This document shows, in pieces, positions 17,977 through 25,581 of a stretch of DNA of 64,000 bases. Origin of the DNA: Colwellia sp. D2M02 (GTDB lineage Bacteria; Pseudomonadota; Gammaproteobacteria; Enterobacterales; Alteromonadaceae). The translations under genes and the position numbers were made by a program. The notes under the pieces were generated by a model that was not told the DNA's origin, did not search any database, and saw nothing but the letters and a program-made list of their open reading frames with translations. Each line of letters begins with the position of its first letter. Position 1 is the first letter of the stretch. The DNA lies in contig NZ_JAHKPW010000070.1 in NCBI RefSeq assembly GCF_018860755.1, positions 320,235-384,234 of the forward strand, written 5' to 3'.

Positions 17977-18035
17977 AAGGGGTCAGAGCCGTTTTAAGTA
18001 TCCTAAACTGAGGTAAATCGGCTCTGACCCCCTTT
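17974..18035. repeat. REP/MITE-like palindrome (RAYT ends back to back)
   Basis: TAAAAGGGGTCAGAGCCG at the left pairs with CGGCTCTGACCCCCTTTA at the right around a ~26-nt AT-rich centre. The arms match the outer ends of the RAYT element at 14518-15168. It truncates the small membrane gene at its left border. Confidence 0.82.
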
Positions 18036-18138
18036 ACTCACTTGCTTATGTTTTTTCAAATAATTTATAAGCGACTGTCCTTTATGTTTTTTGAGGTTGT
18101 TGTGTATTCGAGAAAGCTTAGAAACAGAGTCAATACCT

Positions 18139-18951
18139 ATGACTGAAATAATTAATGGAAGGAATAATATTAATACGATGACTACTGCCAAAAATGATCT
18201 TGACTCTATAGCGTTAATTTTTCCGTTAGGCACTATCACAACGTTTATAAATAAAGGGTTGTGGGTTACATTGAAACTAATGTTTAAATATAAGTGGTGT
18301 GCTTTTGGTTGTTGGTTATTATCTCCTTTTATTCTCAAAATGATATCAGATCATTATTCATTATTTGATTTCCTTAATGATATTGATGGGTACTTATGGT
18401 ACATGCTACTGCTTTTTTCCTGGATAACTATACCTATTCTCTATGGGTTGATAGGTAGTTTTTTTCTGGCTTTTTTTGGAAAAAACAAAAGCACACGAAT
18501 AGAGTGGTTGCTATGTTATTACTTCTTTTGTGGAATACTTATTGTAGGGGCTTGGATCAGTAATAGTTATTTTATATTAAATATGGGGGGAGAGCCTCTT
18601 TGGATTTTTTTATATATGGGGTTGGTTGTTTTTGTTTACTTTTCGTATTGTGAGAAGCTAACACCTTATGCCAATGTTGTAAGTTTTGGGACTGCTGTTT
18701 TGGTACTATTTACATTAATTCAAGCTAATTACCCCTTTAAGACTAAGTATGTTCCATCATATAAAATAGCTTATACAAGTTGTTATTCTGTTAAAGGAAG
18801 TAGAGGCTCTGTAAGAAATGAAAGCATACGGTCTTGTAATGTTACGTTTAATGCTGATGGGAAAAAGATAGTTTTTAAAAACCAATTTATACCGCGGTAT
18901 CATAATGGGATATACATAAAATATGCATTTGTTACTCAATATTCATTTTAA
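18139..18951 (+). CDS. multi-helix membrane protein of the immunity array
   Basis: A protein of about 270 residues with five to six hydrophobic segments spread over its first 190 residues and a C-terminal soluble domain holding three or four cysteines (SCYSVKGSRGS and RSCNVTF) that could sit in the periplasm. The start is uncertain: the frame is open from a TTG at 18091, an ATG at 18139 follows a weak ACAGAG site, and a third ATG lies at 18178. No family is recognised. Base composition is AT-rich even for this window. Context suggests another immunity or orphan membrane gene, but it could be unrelated cargo. Confidence 0.55.
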   Translation: MTEIINGRNNINTMTTAKNDLDSIALIFPLGTITTFINKGLWVTLKLMFKYKWCAFGCWLLSPFILKMISDHYSLFDFLNDIDGYLWYMLLLFSWITIPILYGLIGSFFLAFFGKNKSTRIEWLLCYYFFCGILIVGAWISNSYFILNMGGEPLWIFLYMGLVVFVYFSYCEKLTPYANVVSFGTAVLVLFTLIQANYPFKTKYVPSYKIAYTSCYSVKGSRGSVRNESIRSCNVTFNADGKKIVFKNQFIPRYHNGIYIKYAFVTQYSF

Positions 18952-19120
18952 TAAGCCAAGCTAGGTTATTTGTTGATGGACATTAAGCGACAAGATATTT
19001 TATTCGGCTTTGCTCGACAAAAATTAATGTTCCAGCACCGAATCATCAGTATAGGCACTTAATTATGATCTTAACGACTGTGCCATAGAACATATTATTA
19101 ACTTACAAGGAAGTTTCATT
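18952..19120. other. short intergenic stretch before the TTG-start gene
   Basis: No coding signal is seen. It ends with AAGGAAG (19107-19113), the ribosome-binding site of the next gene. Confidence 0.4.
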
Positions 19121-19732
19121 TTGGAAAAAAATAAAAATCAAGACACGTTCAACGTAACTTTGTCATATAAGTCTGGTGCTCTAGGTAGCTTTGGTGTGGC
19201 AATATTTACAATGCCGCTTCTCTTTCTATGTGAACTTTATCACTCATATATATGGAATTATGGGGATTCATCTAGCGATGAAAGCTTAGGTATTGAATAT
19301 ACTTATATTGAACCGGTAGCAGATCCATTATGGATGATACCAGTACTAGGCTGTTTCATTGGTTTTTTAGCAAAAATTCACGGTAATGGGATGGAGAATG
19401 TTTTTAGATTCGTTGCCATTATAAATTATACCCTCGCGGTGTTATCAATTTGGGTATTAGGTTTGGTTTGGATTGAACCTATGAATATGATTAGAGTGGC
19501 TTGCTTTTATAGTGCTGGGTTAGTCTCTTTACTTGTATTTTTCCGTTTTAGTTATACAGCCCGTATAGAGGAATCTAGTATAATTGCTGTACCTGAGGGC
19601 TACACTTCTTTTATAAAAAACCGTTGGGTTGCCATTATGCTTGCACTACTTTTCGGCTATTTCATTAATGCACTGTGCGTCGTTATGTTAAAAAGCGGGT
19701 TCATAGATAAATTACGATATCTCATTTATTAA
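19121..19732 (+). CDS. multi-helix membrane protein, last member of the immunity array
   Basis: A 203-residue protein using a TTG start, chosen because AAGGAAG lies 7 nt upstream and no in-frame ATG fits better. About five hydrophobic segments are visible (GSFGVAIFTMPLLFLCEL near the N-terminus; WMIPVLGCFIGFLAKI; a YTLAVLSIWVLGLVW helix; a VACFYSAGLVSLLVFF helix; MLALLFGYFINALCVV near the end). No soluble domain of note and no known family. A second MITE-like palindrome begins 14 bp after the stop. Confidence 0.58.
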   Translation: MEKNKNQDTFNVTLSYKSGALGSFGVAIFTMPLLFLCELYHSYIWNYGDSSSDESLGIEYTYIEPVADPLWMIPVLGCFIGFLAKIHGNGMENVFRFVAIINYTLAVLSIWVLGLVWIEPMNMIRVACFYSAGLVSLLVFFRFSYTARIEESSIIAVPEGYTSFIKNRWVAIMLALLFGYFINALCVVMLKSGFIDKLRYLIY

Positions 19733-19745
19733 AGAATAAAAGAAA

Positions 19746-19799
19746 ATAAAAGGGGGCAGAGCGGCTTTAAGCAAATTTAAATCGGCTCTGCCTCTTTTA
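19746..19799. repeat. second REP/MITE-like palindrome
   Basis: ATAAAAGGGGGCAGAGC at the left pairs with GGCTCTGCCTCTTTTAT at the right around an AT-rich centre. The preceding GAAAATAAAAGGGGGCAG is shared with the left end of the RAYT element at 14515. Same family as the palindrome at 17974-18035. Confidence 0.8.
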
Positions 19800-20250
19800 T
19801 ATGGCGTAAGCGAGCTAATGTGATTTTTTCACAGCTTACTATCGGCCTATAATTTCTTGGGGTAAGGTTATTGAAGATGAATAGAAAATAAAAGCGGTTA
19901 AAAGGCGTGGCAATAATATGGAAAGGTTAACAAGAAGAGTGCTCAGCGGTGGGTTTTAATTACAAATGGTTCAAGGCGGGAGCAACCACCTTACCTTAGC
20001 AACGTGTTTATAATCGCTATTTTAAAGAAGGAGGACACAATCAAGGTTATGTTTGTATTTTTCTGTGTTGATAATAGTACAAAGATACTAAATGGACCTA
20101 GTTGTAGGCTTTATTATTTAAGGAGTGTTAAGTACTCCGTTATAGCTATTATCATTTAAATTCAAAGAGATAGTGTCAGTTATCTTTACAGTTATTAGCG
20201 TTGTTATTGATGCTTTTATCTTATATTATTGAATAATATAACTATTATTT
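19800..20250. other. non-coding stretch between MITE and PEP-CTERM gene
   Basis: About 450 bp without a convincing ORF on either strand. It is AT-rich with a few GC-richer patches (near 19910-20010) that might be remnants of a lost gene, but I could not recognise one. Confidence 0.4.
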
Positions 20251-20251
20251 A

Positions 20252-20268
20252 TTGGTACACAATTTGCT
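20252..20268 (+). promoter_or_regulatory. sigma-54 (RpoN) -24/-12 promoter for the PEP-CTERM gene
   Basis: TTGGTAC-ACAAT-TTGCT gives GG (20254-20255) and GC (20266-20267) separated by exactly 10 nt, the canonical -24/-12 layout. It lies ~72 bp before the start codon. PEP-CTERM genes in other bacteria are known to be controlled by the PrsK/PrsR two-component system with RpoN, which fits. Confidence 0.75.
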
Positions 20269-20339
20269 TTTTTAATGAGTAATCAAAACTCAGTCAGATT
20301 ACTTCATAAATTAATGGATATAATTCAAAGGGATATATA

Positions 20340-20930
20340 ATGAAATTTAATGCTATCGCATTCACCGTTTTAATGGTGATCTTTAGTAGCTTTGCCAATG
20401 CTACTCTAATTGACAATACTAATTACTTCACAGACACCGACTCAGGTCATGACTGGTTAAAGCTCAGTGAGACTGTTAACTACTCATACAATGATATATT
20501 GATACAGTTACAAGCAGGTGGAGACTTTTATGGTTGGGAGTTAGCTACTTTTGATAATGTTTTTGAACTTTTTGATAATGCAGGTGGAGACTCGGCATAT
20601 AAAACCGCTACTCATAGCACTTCAAATAATGTCATGAATGCTATATTGCAACCGCTTTTTGGTTATACTAATGCAGTTAATCAAACTTGGTTTCATGTAA
20701 AAGACTTTACACCTGGTGGAGTTACCAGTGGCTTTATTTTATATGAAGGTACCGGGAGGGTTAGTAAACACAAAGATGGATATAGTCATGCTTATATGGA
20801 ATATGACTTTGTTGGTACTGCCTTGCGCCGCATTAGTACTCAGCAACAAGTATCAATACCAGAGCCATCAACAATTACTATTTTGGTATTGGGAATGATT
20901 GGTTTAGCATCACGTCGATTTAAAAAGTAA
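20340..20930 (+). CDS. PEP-CTERM sorting-domain protein
   Basis: A 196-residue exported protein. Residues 1-21 are a signal peptide ending SFANA. The body starts with LIDNTNYFTDTDSGHDWLKLSET, a pattern common to a group of short PEP-CTERM proteins. The C-terminus has the complete sorting signal: IPEPST, then a hydrophobic helix (ITILVLGMIGLA), then SRRFKK. Such proteins are processed by exosortase (EpsH/XrtA), which is not encoded in this window, and end up on the surface or in the biofilm matrix. AAAGGGATATATA precedes the ATG. The sigma-54 promoter upstream and a strong terminator downstream make it a single-gene unit. Confidence 0.9.
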   Translation: MKFNAIAFTVLMVIFSSFANATLIDNTNYFTDTDSGHDWLKLSETVNYSYNDILIQLQAGGDFYGWELATFDNVFELFDNAGGDSAYKTATHSTSNNVMNAILQPLFGYTNAVNQTWFHVKDFTPGGVTSGFILYEGTGRVSKHKDGYSHAYMEYDFVGTALRRISTQQQVSIPEPSTITILVLGMIGLASRRFKK

Positions 20931-20952
20931 TCTTAACTACTTTTAAATATTT

Positions 20953-20987
20953 AAAAAAACATCAATTTTCATGATTGGTGTTTTTTT
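20953..20987 (+). terminator. intrinsic terminator after the PEP-CTERM gene
   Basis: AAAAAAACATCAAT (20953-20966) pairs with ATTGGTGTTTTTTT (20974-20987), which includes the T tract. Confidence 0.85.
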
Positions 20988-21256
20988 ATGCCTACTCCTT
21001 GCCCTTATGTCTAGTAGATTTTTGCTTCTATTTTTAATTTATTGAATTTCTCAACAGCTTCCCCCTTCTAATAACAGTTTGTTATGTTTAAGTTAAAATA
21101 GGAACTTTTTCTTAAACTGAACTAGGATAATTGTAATGTCTATCGTCATTACTATTAATAATATGAGTACTTAGTGATGACAATCAAAGGAGCGTAGTAA
21201 GCTATGACTAAGTTGAAAACGACAAACCTTGCTATATTAAAAACTCTAATGGCTTA

Positions 21257-21496
21257 ATGCTAGATATTCAAGAGAAGGTCTCGGCTGTTAGTTTGCAATC
21301 ACAAGAAATAGCGTCAGCCGCAGAAGAGCAAAGCGCAGTTGCTCACGAAATAAGTAATAACATGCATACTATTAAGTCTGCTGTTGAACGTAATGCCGAT
21401 ACCATTAATACTTTAAATGTTAAGAGTGAAGAAATGAAGCACTCGGCCAGTCAAGTAAGCGAGCAATTAGCCGTTTTCCGTCTAACGGGAGCGTAA
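21257..21496 (+). pseudogene. C-terminal remnant of a methyl-accepting chemotaxis protein
   Basis: 79 residues matching the end of a chemotaxis receptor: SQEIASAAEEQSAVAHEIS is the typical late methylation-helix segment, and QVSEQLAVFRLTGA resembles the usual receptor C-terminus. The sensor, HAMP and signalling-tip parts are missing; the frame closes by a TAA about 48 bp upstream of 21257. It ends 2 bp before the Tsx-like gene, so it may still be transcribed, but it cannot signal alone. Confidence 0.82.
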
Positions 21497-21498
21497 GT

Positions 21499-22203
21499 AT
21501 GTTAAAACCCATATTATTAACGATAACTTTGCTAGCTGTGTTGTTCAATACTGCTTCAATGGCTAAAACCAATTGGTCTAGCCCGTCGTTCACCTATCTT
21601 AATGGCTCCGGTTATGAGTTAGGAGATAACCATAGGCAAATTATTACCTTTGAATATGCTAGTGCTAATAGTTGGGGTGATATGTTTTTATTTATGGACA
21701 GGGCAGAGTCATCAAATGGGGATAACTCAACCTACTCTGAGGTTTCGCCCCGTATTCATATAACGGCTTTTGAGTTAGGAGTAATCGAAAACTTATACTT
21801 TACTCCAGTTGCCGAGTTTGGTCCTGAAACTAATTGGCTAGCCGGTTTAGGAACAGATTTAAAGATTCCTTATTTTCAATACGCTAAATTGAGCCTGTAC
21901 TATAAAGATAATGGCGATGGTGATAGTAGTGAACAATTAACACTTTCTTGGGCCATTCCACTATATGAAAATATTCTAGTTGATGGTTTTATTGATGTTA
22001 TGGGCAGTTACCAAAAAGATAATGGCTTTACTTCTGCCTCATCCATAAATGCAACTAGCCAACTAAAGTACAATCTTGCAAGCTATTTAGGCTTAGATAC
22101 TCCGTTATATGTAGGGATAGAATATGTTCATTGGAATAGTAAGTACGGTGTAGCAGGAGTTGATGAACGCAATGTTAATGCGTTAGTTAAATATCATTTT
22201 TAA
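21499..22203 (+). CDS. Tsx/OmpK-type nucleoside-specific channel
   Basis: A 234-residue outer-membrane protein. Residues 1-22 form a signal peptide (ending SMAK). The mature part shows the Tsx/OmpK pattern: WSSPSFTYLNGSGYE, then ITFEYASANSWGDMFLFMDR near the start and IEYVHWNSKYG near the end, with alternating beta-strands and a terminal Phe that suits BAM insertion. The family transports nucleosides or similar small solutes. GGAGCG precedes the ATG with 6-nt spacing. The length is slightly below E. coli Tsx, but strands at both ends are present, so it looks intact. Confidence 0.87.
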   Translation: MLKPILLTITLLAVLFNTASMAKTNWSSPSFTYLNGSGYELGDNHRQIITFEYASANSWGDMFLFMDRAESSNGDNSTYSEVSPRIHITAFELGVIENLYFTPVAEFGPETNWLAGLGTDLKIPYFQYAKLSLYYKDNGDGDSSEQLTLSWAIPLYENILVDGFIDVMGSYQKDNGFTSASSINATSQLKYNLASYLGLDTPLYVGIEYVHWNSKYGVAGVDERNVNALVKYHF

Positions 22204-22283
22204 CGGGGAACTCCGCTGGATCTGCTAAATGATAACTCGCTCGATAAGCGATTTATTAGTAGTGGAGTAATTATAGTGGTTCC

Positions 22284-22429
22284 AGCAGGTAATCGCTTTT
22301 ATTGAGACGAAAAAAAACCTTAACATTGCTGCTAAGGTTTCGTTTCTTCCTTGCGGAATAAATGGTGCCGACTGCCGGAATTGAACTGCCAAGGCGGCTT
22401 AGCTACTGATTTATCAGTAGGGCAGTTCT
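22284..22429 (-). repeat. 146-bp direct repeat, copy 1 (tRNA-Thr-derived unit with terminator)
   Basis: Starts at AGCAGGTAATCGC and is repeated at 22430-22575 with only a few changes. It contains a hairpin terminator for the minus strand (about 22310-22345, AAACCTTA with TAAGGTTT) and a 65-bp tRNA-Thr-derived unit (22363-22427). Confidence 0.88.
22363..22427 (-). pseudogene. tRNA-Thr 3'-end-derived unit 1
   Basis: Read on the minus strand, this unit ends in GGCAGTTCAATTCCGGCAG followed by TCGGCACCA. That is the T-arm, 3' acceptor strand and CCA of the tRNA-Thr genes at 22819 and 23012. The 5' acceptor strand, D-arm and anticodon arm are replaced by AACTGCC, a TACTGAT/ATCAGTA hairpin and GCTAAGCCG. 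AACTGCC can pair with GGCAGTT, so the unit folds but not as a cloverleaf. Confidence 0.8.
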
Positions 22430-22575
22430 AGCAGGTAATCGCTTTTATTGAGACGAAAAAAAACCTTAACATTGCTGCTAAGGTTTCGTTTCTTCCTTTC
22501 GGAATAAATGGTGCCGACTGCCGGAGTTGAACTGCCAAGACGGCTTAGCTACTGATTTATCAGTAGGGCAGTTCT
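22430..22575 (-). repeat. 146-bp direct repeat, copy 2
   Basis: Nearly identical to 22284-22429 (differences include TTGCGG/TTTCGG and AAGGCGG/AAGACGG). It contains a minus-strand terminator at about 22456-22491. Confidence 0.88.
22509..22573 (-). pseudogene. tRNA-Thr 3'-end-derived unit 2
   Basis: Same 65-bp unit as at 22363, with the same replaced 5' portion, so the three copies arose from one rearranged ancestor rather than by independent decay. Confidence 0.8.
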
Positions 22576-22604
22576 AGCAGGTAATCGCTTTTATTGAGAC
22601 GAAA

Positions 22605-22635
22605 AAAAACCTTAACAAATGTTAAGGCTTCTTTT
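22605..22635 (-). terminator. minus-strand terminator between units
   Basis: CCTTAAC (22610-22616) pairs with GTTAAGG (22621-22627). On the minus strand the hairpin is followed by a run of eight T. The flanking ~85 bp are identical to 22939-23027, which lie between the two real tRNA-Thr genes. Confidence 0.8.
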
Positions 22636-22679
22636 TATTTATTTCAGTATAAATATTTCTATTTAAGCTACTAAATAAA

Positions 22680-22744
22680 TGGTGCCGACTGCCGGAGTTG
22701 AACTGCCAAGACGGCTTAGCTACTGATTTATCAGTAGGGCAGTT
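22680..22744 (-). pseudogene. tRNA-Thr 3'-end-derived unit 3
   Basis: Third copy of the 65-bp unit. It is the most tRNA-proximal copy on the minus strand, lying 75 bp downstream of the tRNA-Thr at 22819-22894. Confidence 0.8.
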
Positions 22745-22780
22745 ATCGGGTTATGTTCAAGTTATAAGTTCAGATAAATA

Positions 22781-22812
22781 AAAAAGCCTCAACATAAATG
22801 CTGAGGCTTTGT
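22781..22812 (-). terminator. minus-strand terminator after tRNA-Thr copy 2
   Basis: AAAGCCTCA (22783-22791) pairs with TGAGGCTTT (22802-22810); on the minus strand it is followed by TTTTTT. Confidence 0.82.
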
Positions 22813-22818
22813 TATAAA

Positions 22819-22894
<76 letters not shown>

Positions 22895-22935
22895 ACACTA
22901 AACTGTGTGCGTTGGCACTAAATTTTTTTCTAATA

Positions 22936-22970
22936 AAAAAACCTTAACAAATGTTAAGGCTTCTTTTTAT
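22936..22970 (-). terminator. minus-strand terminator after tRNA-Thr copy 1
   Basis: CCTTAAC (22942-22948) pairs with GTTAAGG (22953-22959), with a T run on the minus strand. Confidence 0.8.
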
Positions 22971-23011
22971 TTATTTCAGTATAAATATTTCTATTTAAGC
23001 TACTAAATAAA

Positions 23012-23087
<76 letters not shown>

Positions 23088-23145
23088 ACACTAAACTGTG
23101 TGCGTTGGCACTAAAATAATGAATTAAATTCACTACTTAAAAATA

Positions 23146-23221
23146 TGGTGCCCCGACCCGGATTTGAACCAGGGACACGAGGATTTTCAATCCTCTGCTC
23201 TACCAACTGAGCTATCGGGGC
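23146..23221 (-). tRNA. tRNA-Phe (GAA), minus-strand copy
   Basis: The minus strand gives acceptor GCCCCGA/TCGGGGC, the D-arm with AGCTCAGTTGGTAGAGC, anticodon loop TTGAAAA (anticodon GAA) and CCA. It is identical over 76 nt to the plus-strand tRNA at 31762. Confidence 0.96.
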
Positions 23222-23391
23222 TTTATCTTTAACAGGTTTATTTTGCTTCCCCGTTAAGACGAGCGCTATTAGACTGTTTTTCCTTTTTGCCGTCAACTCT
23301 TTTTTTATAAAAAATGTTTGTTTGCTTAATTTTAAAGCTAAAAAGTGTTGTATGTTTGCTAAATACACATAAAACAGTCATAAAGTAGCCG

Positions 23392-23664
23392 TTATTTACT
23401 TGGTGGTACGTAACCTTCTATTTCTGGCTCTTTACCTTCAAATAAGTATCCGATCATAGCGGCTTCTAAAAAGGCGCGATCATCAGGGTTCATCATGTTC
23501 ATTTTTTTCTCATTAATAATCATGGTTTGCTTTTTCTGCCAAATACCCCAAGCTTCTTTTGAAATATTGTCATAAATACGTTTACCAATTTCACCTGGGT
23601 ATAATTGAAAGCCTAAACCTTCGGCTTCTTTTTTTAAGCTTTGACAAAATACTGTGCGACTCAT
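23392..23664 (-). CDS. yggX: YggX, Fe(II)-trafficking / oxidative-damage protection protein
   Basis: A 90-residue protein starting [17 protein letters not shown], with the invariant Cys7 and the [17 protein letters not shown] stretch typical of YggX, ending in a proline-containing tail. YggX protects Fe-S proteins and is linked to iron handling. It lies 87 bp downstream of mutY on the same strand, an arrangement common in gammaproteobacteria. MutY is itself an Fe-S enzyme. Start and length match the family. Confidence 0.95.
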   Translation of the reverse strand: MSRTVFCQSLKKEAEGLGFQLYPGEIGKRIYDNISKEAWGIWQKKQTMIINEKKMNMMNPDDRAFLEAAMIGYLFEGKEPEIEGYVPPSK

Positions 23665-23750
23665 AATGTTTCTCGTTAAATAAAGTATTAGATAAAAATA
23701 ATAAAGGTTAATAGCATCATTTTACCCTATTAAGCGTTGGTGTGTCGCGC

Positions 23751-24911
23751 TTAAATAGTTTGATGACTTTCGCCTGTATTGTTAATGTTTTTGGTTAACA
23801 AACTTAATAGCTTTTTGGTTGATGCGGCTAAACCAACATCAAGAGGTTGATGTAAATCGTACCATGTTTGTTGGTTAGGCTCAGCTATTGCCACGCTTTG
23901 TTCTGTAGTTAGCATTTCACAGTCAATAACTATTGGCGTTATATCTAAATGAAAATGGCTAAAAGTATGACGAAATGTTGGTAACGTTTGCTCTGAAATA
24001 GCCTTAAGTGATAACTGTTTTAGTTGTTTTGGTATATCACGAGTACTCGAAACTTCATAAAAACACCATAAGCCGCCCCAAATACCGGCAGGTGGGCGTT
24101 TCTCCATCAGTACCTTGGTTGAATATTTGTTTGAGTGTTTGCTTGTGGCTTTATTGGTTAAATGATCATTTAAACTTTGTGTCAGTCGAGGAATGATCAT
24201 AATAGTGCTTTTTTCTGGAATCGTTTTTTTGGGCTTTTTTTGTGGAAAGTTGGCTTGTTGATCACTAGCGTTAGCTAAACAGGCGCTTTCAACAGGGCAA
24301 ACTTCGCATGTAGGTTTACTGCGGGTGCATACGGTCGCGCCTAAGTCCATCATCGCTTGGTTAAAACTGGCGGTTTCTATAGCGGGCGTTAATTGCTCAC
24401 TTAACTGCCAAAGTGCTTTATCAAATTTAGTGAGGCCATTATAGCCTTCTACCACATAACTTCGGGCTAAAACACGTTTTACGTTACCATCGAGTATTGG
24501 GTGATGCTGATTCAGAGATAAGCTTAAAATAGCCCCTGCGGTTGAGCGACCTATACCGGGTAAAGCAATAACTTGTTCAATATTTTCAGGAAATTTACCG
24601 TGATAATCTTGCTGAATTATTTTTGCTGCCTTGTGTAAATTTCTAGCGCGTGCGTAGTAACCCAGTCCAGTCCAATGATGTAGTACTACATCTTCTTCAG
24701 CATTGGCTAAATCATTAATGGTTGGGAAGCTCTCCATAAAACGATGGTAATAAGGAATAACTGTTGCAACTTGGGTTTGCTGCAACATTATTTCTGAAAT
24801 CCATACTCGATAAGGCGTTTTATTTTGTTGCCATGGTAAATGCTTGCGTCCTTGCTTGTGATACCAGCTAACGACTTGCTCACCAAATTTTAATGCAGAC
24901 TCTTTTTCAAT
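23751..24911 (-). CDS. mutY: A/G-specific adenine glycosylase MutY (non-AUG start proposed)
   Basis: Removes adenine mispaired with 8-oxoguanine. From the internal Met at 24788 the HhH motif [11 protein letters not shown] and the catalytic Asp ([10 protein letters not shown]) are present, followed by the C-x6-C-x2-C-x5-C Fe-S cluster and a C-terminal Nudix-like domain ([23 protein letters not shown]). However, the homologous N-terminus ([19 protein letters not shown], then [10 protein letters not shown]), including the Glu equivalent to E. coli Glu37, lies upstream of that Met. The frame is open to a TGA at 24939-24941 but contains no ATG, GTG or TTG. I therefore place the start at ATT 24911 (386 residues); ATT 24932 and ATC 24929 are alternatives. 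A sequencing error near 24930-24940 is also possible. Confidence 0.85.
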   Translation of the reverse strand: MEKESALKFGEQVVSWYHKQGRKHLPWQQNKTPYRVWISEIMLQQTQVATVIPYYHRFMESFPTINDLANAEEDVVLHHWTGLGYYARARNLHKAAKIIQQDYHGKFPENIEQVIALPGIGRSTAGAILSLSLNQHHPILDGNVKRVLARSYVVEGYNGLTKFDKALWQLSEQLTPAIETASFNQAMMDLGATVCTRSKPTCEVCPVESACLANASDQQANFPQKKPKKTIPEKSTIMIIPRLTQSLNDHLTNKATSKHSNKYSTKVLMEKRPPAGIWGGLWCFYEVSSTRDIPKQLKQLSLKAISEQTLPTFRHTFSHFHLDITPIVIDCEMLTTEQSVAIAEPNQQTWYDLHQPLDVGLAASTKKLLSLLTKNINNTGESHQTI

Positions 24912-25161
24912 TGTTGTTAAGGTATTGATAATGTTATTTCACTAATACTTTGCCAATATTTGCTGCAGTGTAACCAATAGTTAAGTGTTGCTCAAAAGTA
25001 TTTGCCTAATCATTTAGCAAGAGTAATTTATTGCTTGTGGTCTTTTTACCGTTAGTTGCCAATTTGCTTTTATTCACTTAGCGGTTTGGGCTGCTTTGGG
25101 TATAGGTATTTTGTAGTAGCTTGGGTATAATGGCGGCAATTATGTTTATTAGGATCTTCAA

Positions 25162-25497
25162 ATGAAAATTACAGCAAAAAATCGTAGCCGTCGTTTACGT
25201 AAAAAATTACGTGTTGATGAGTTTAAAGAGTTAGGTTTTGATGTTGCTTGGCAATTAAAAGACGGTATTACCGGTGAAGAGCTTGATGCCTTTATAGATA
25301 AATTTTTCGAAGAAGTTATTCAACCTTGTGGGTTAAGCTTTGGTGGTGAAGGCGATACTTTATGGCACGGTTTAATTTGTACTCATGCCATTGGTTCATG
25401 TACTGAAGAACATCGCGCAGCGGTTGAAAAATGGTTAACAGCACATGGTGCTAGTTCTGTGGCTGTGAGTGAACTTTATGATGTGTGGTGGGCGTAG
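25162..25497 (+). CDS. yggL: YggL family (DUF469) 50S-associated protein
   Basis: A 111-residue protein with the YggL layout: a basic N-terminus (NRSRRLRKKLRVDEF), FKELGFDVAWQL, a FIEE-type acidic helix and C-terminal VWWA. YggL binds the large ribosomal subunit in E. coli. It is divergent from mutY, with trmB 84 bp downstream, the same neighbourhood (mutY, yggX, yggL, trmB) as in E. coli and relatives. Confidence 0.93.
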   Translation: MKITAKNRSRRLRKKLRVDEFKELGFDVAWQLKDGITGEELDAFIDKFFEEVIQPCGLSFGGEGDTLWHGLICTHAIGSCTEEHRAAVEKWLTAHGASSVAVSELYDVWWA

Positions 25498-25581
25498 TCT
25501 TACCTAAAAAGTTAGCGCATAAGTCGCTAGATAGAAATAGCTGAACTCATATCGAGGTTATTATAAGGTTAATGCCTGCTT

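Noticed and set aside
12538..19732. Prophage or integrative element
   Set aside because: No integrase, terminase, capsid or replication gene, and no direct repeats at the borders; the array fits T6SS immunity duplication better.
22284..22744. CRISPR array
   Set aside because: The repeats are 65-146 bp, contain tRNA 3' ends and terminators, and do not alternate with unique spacers. No cas genes are nearby.
23111..23368. A minus-strand ORF of 85 residues across tRNA-Phe
   Set aside because: It reads through the tRNA gene itself; such tRNA-derived ORFs are artefacts.
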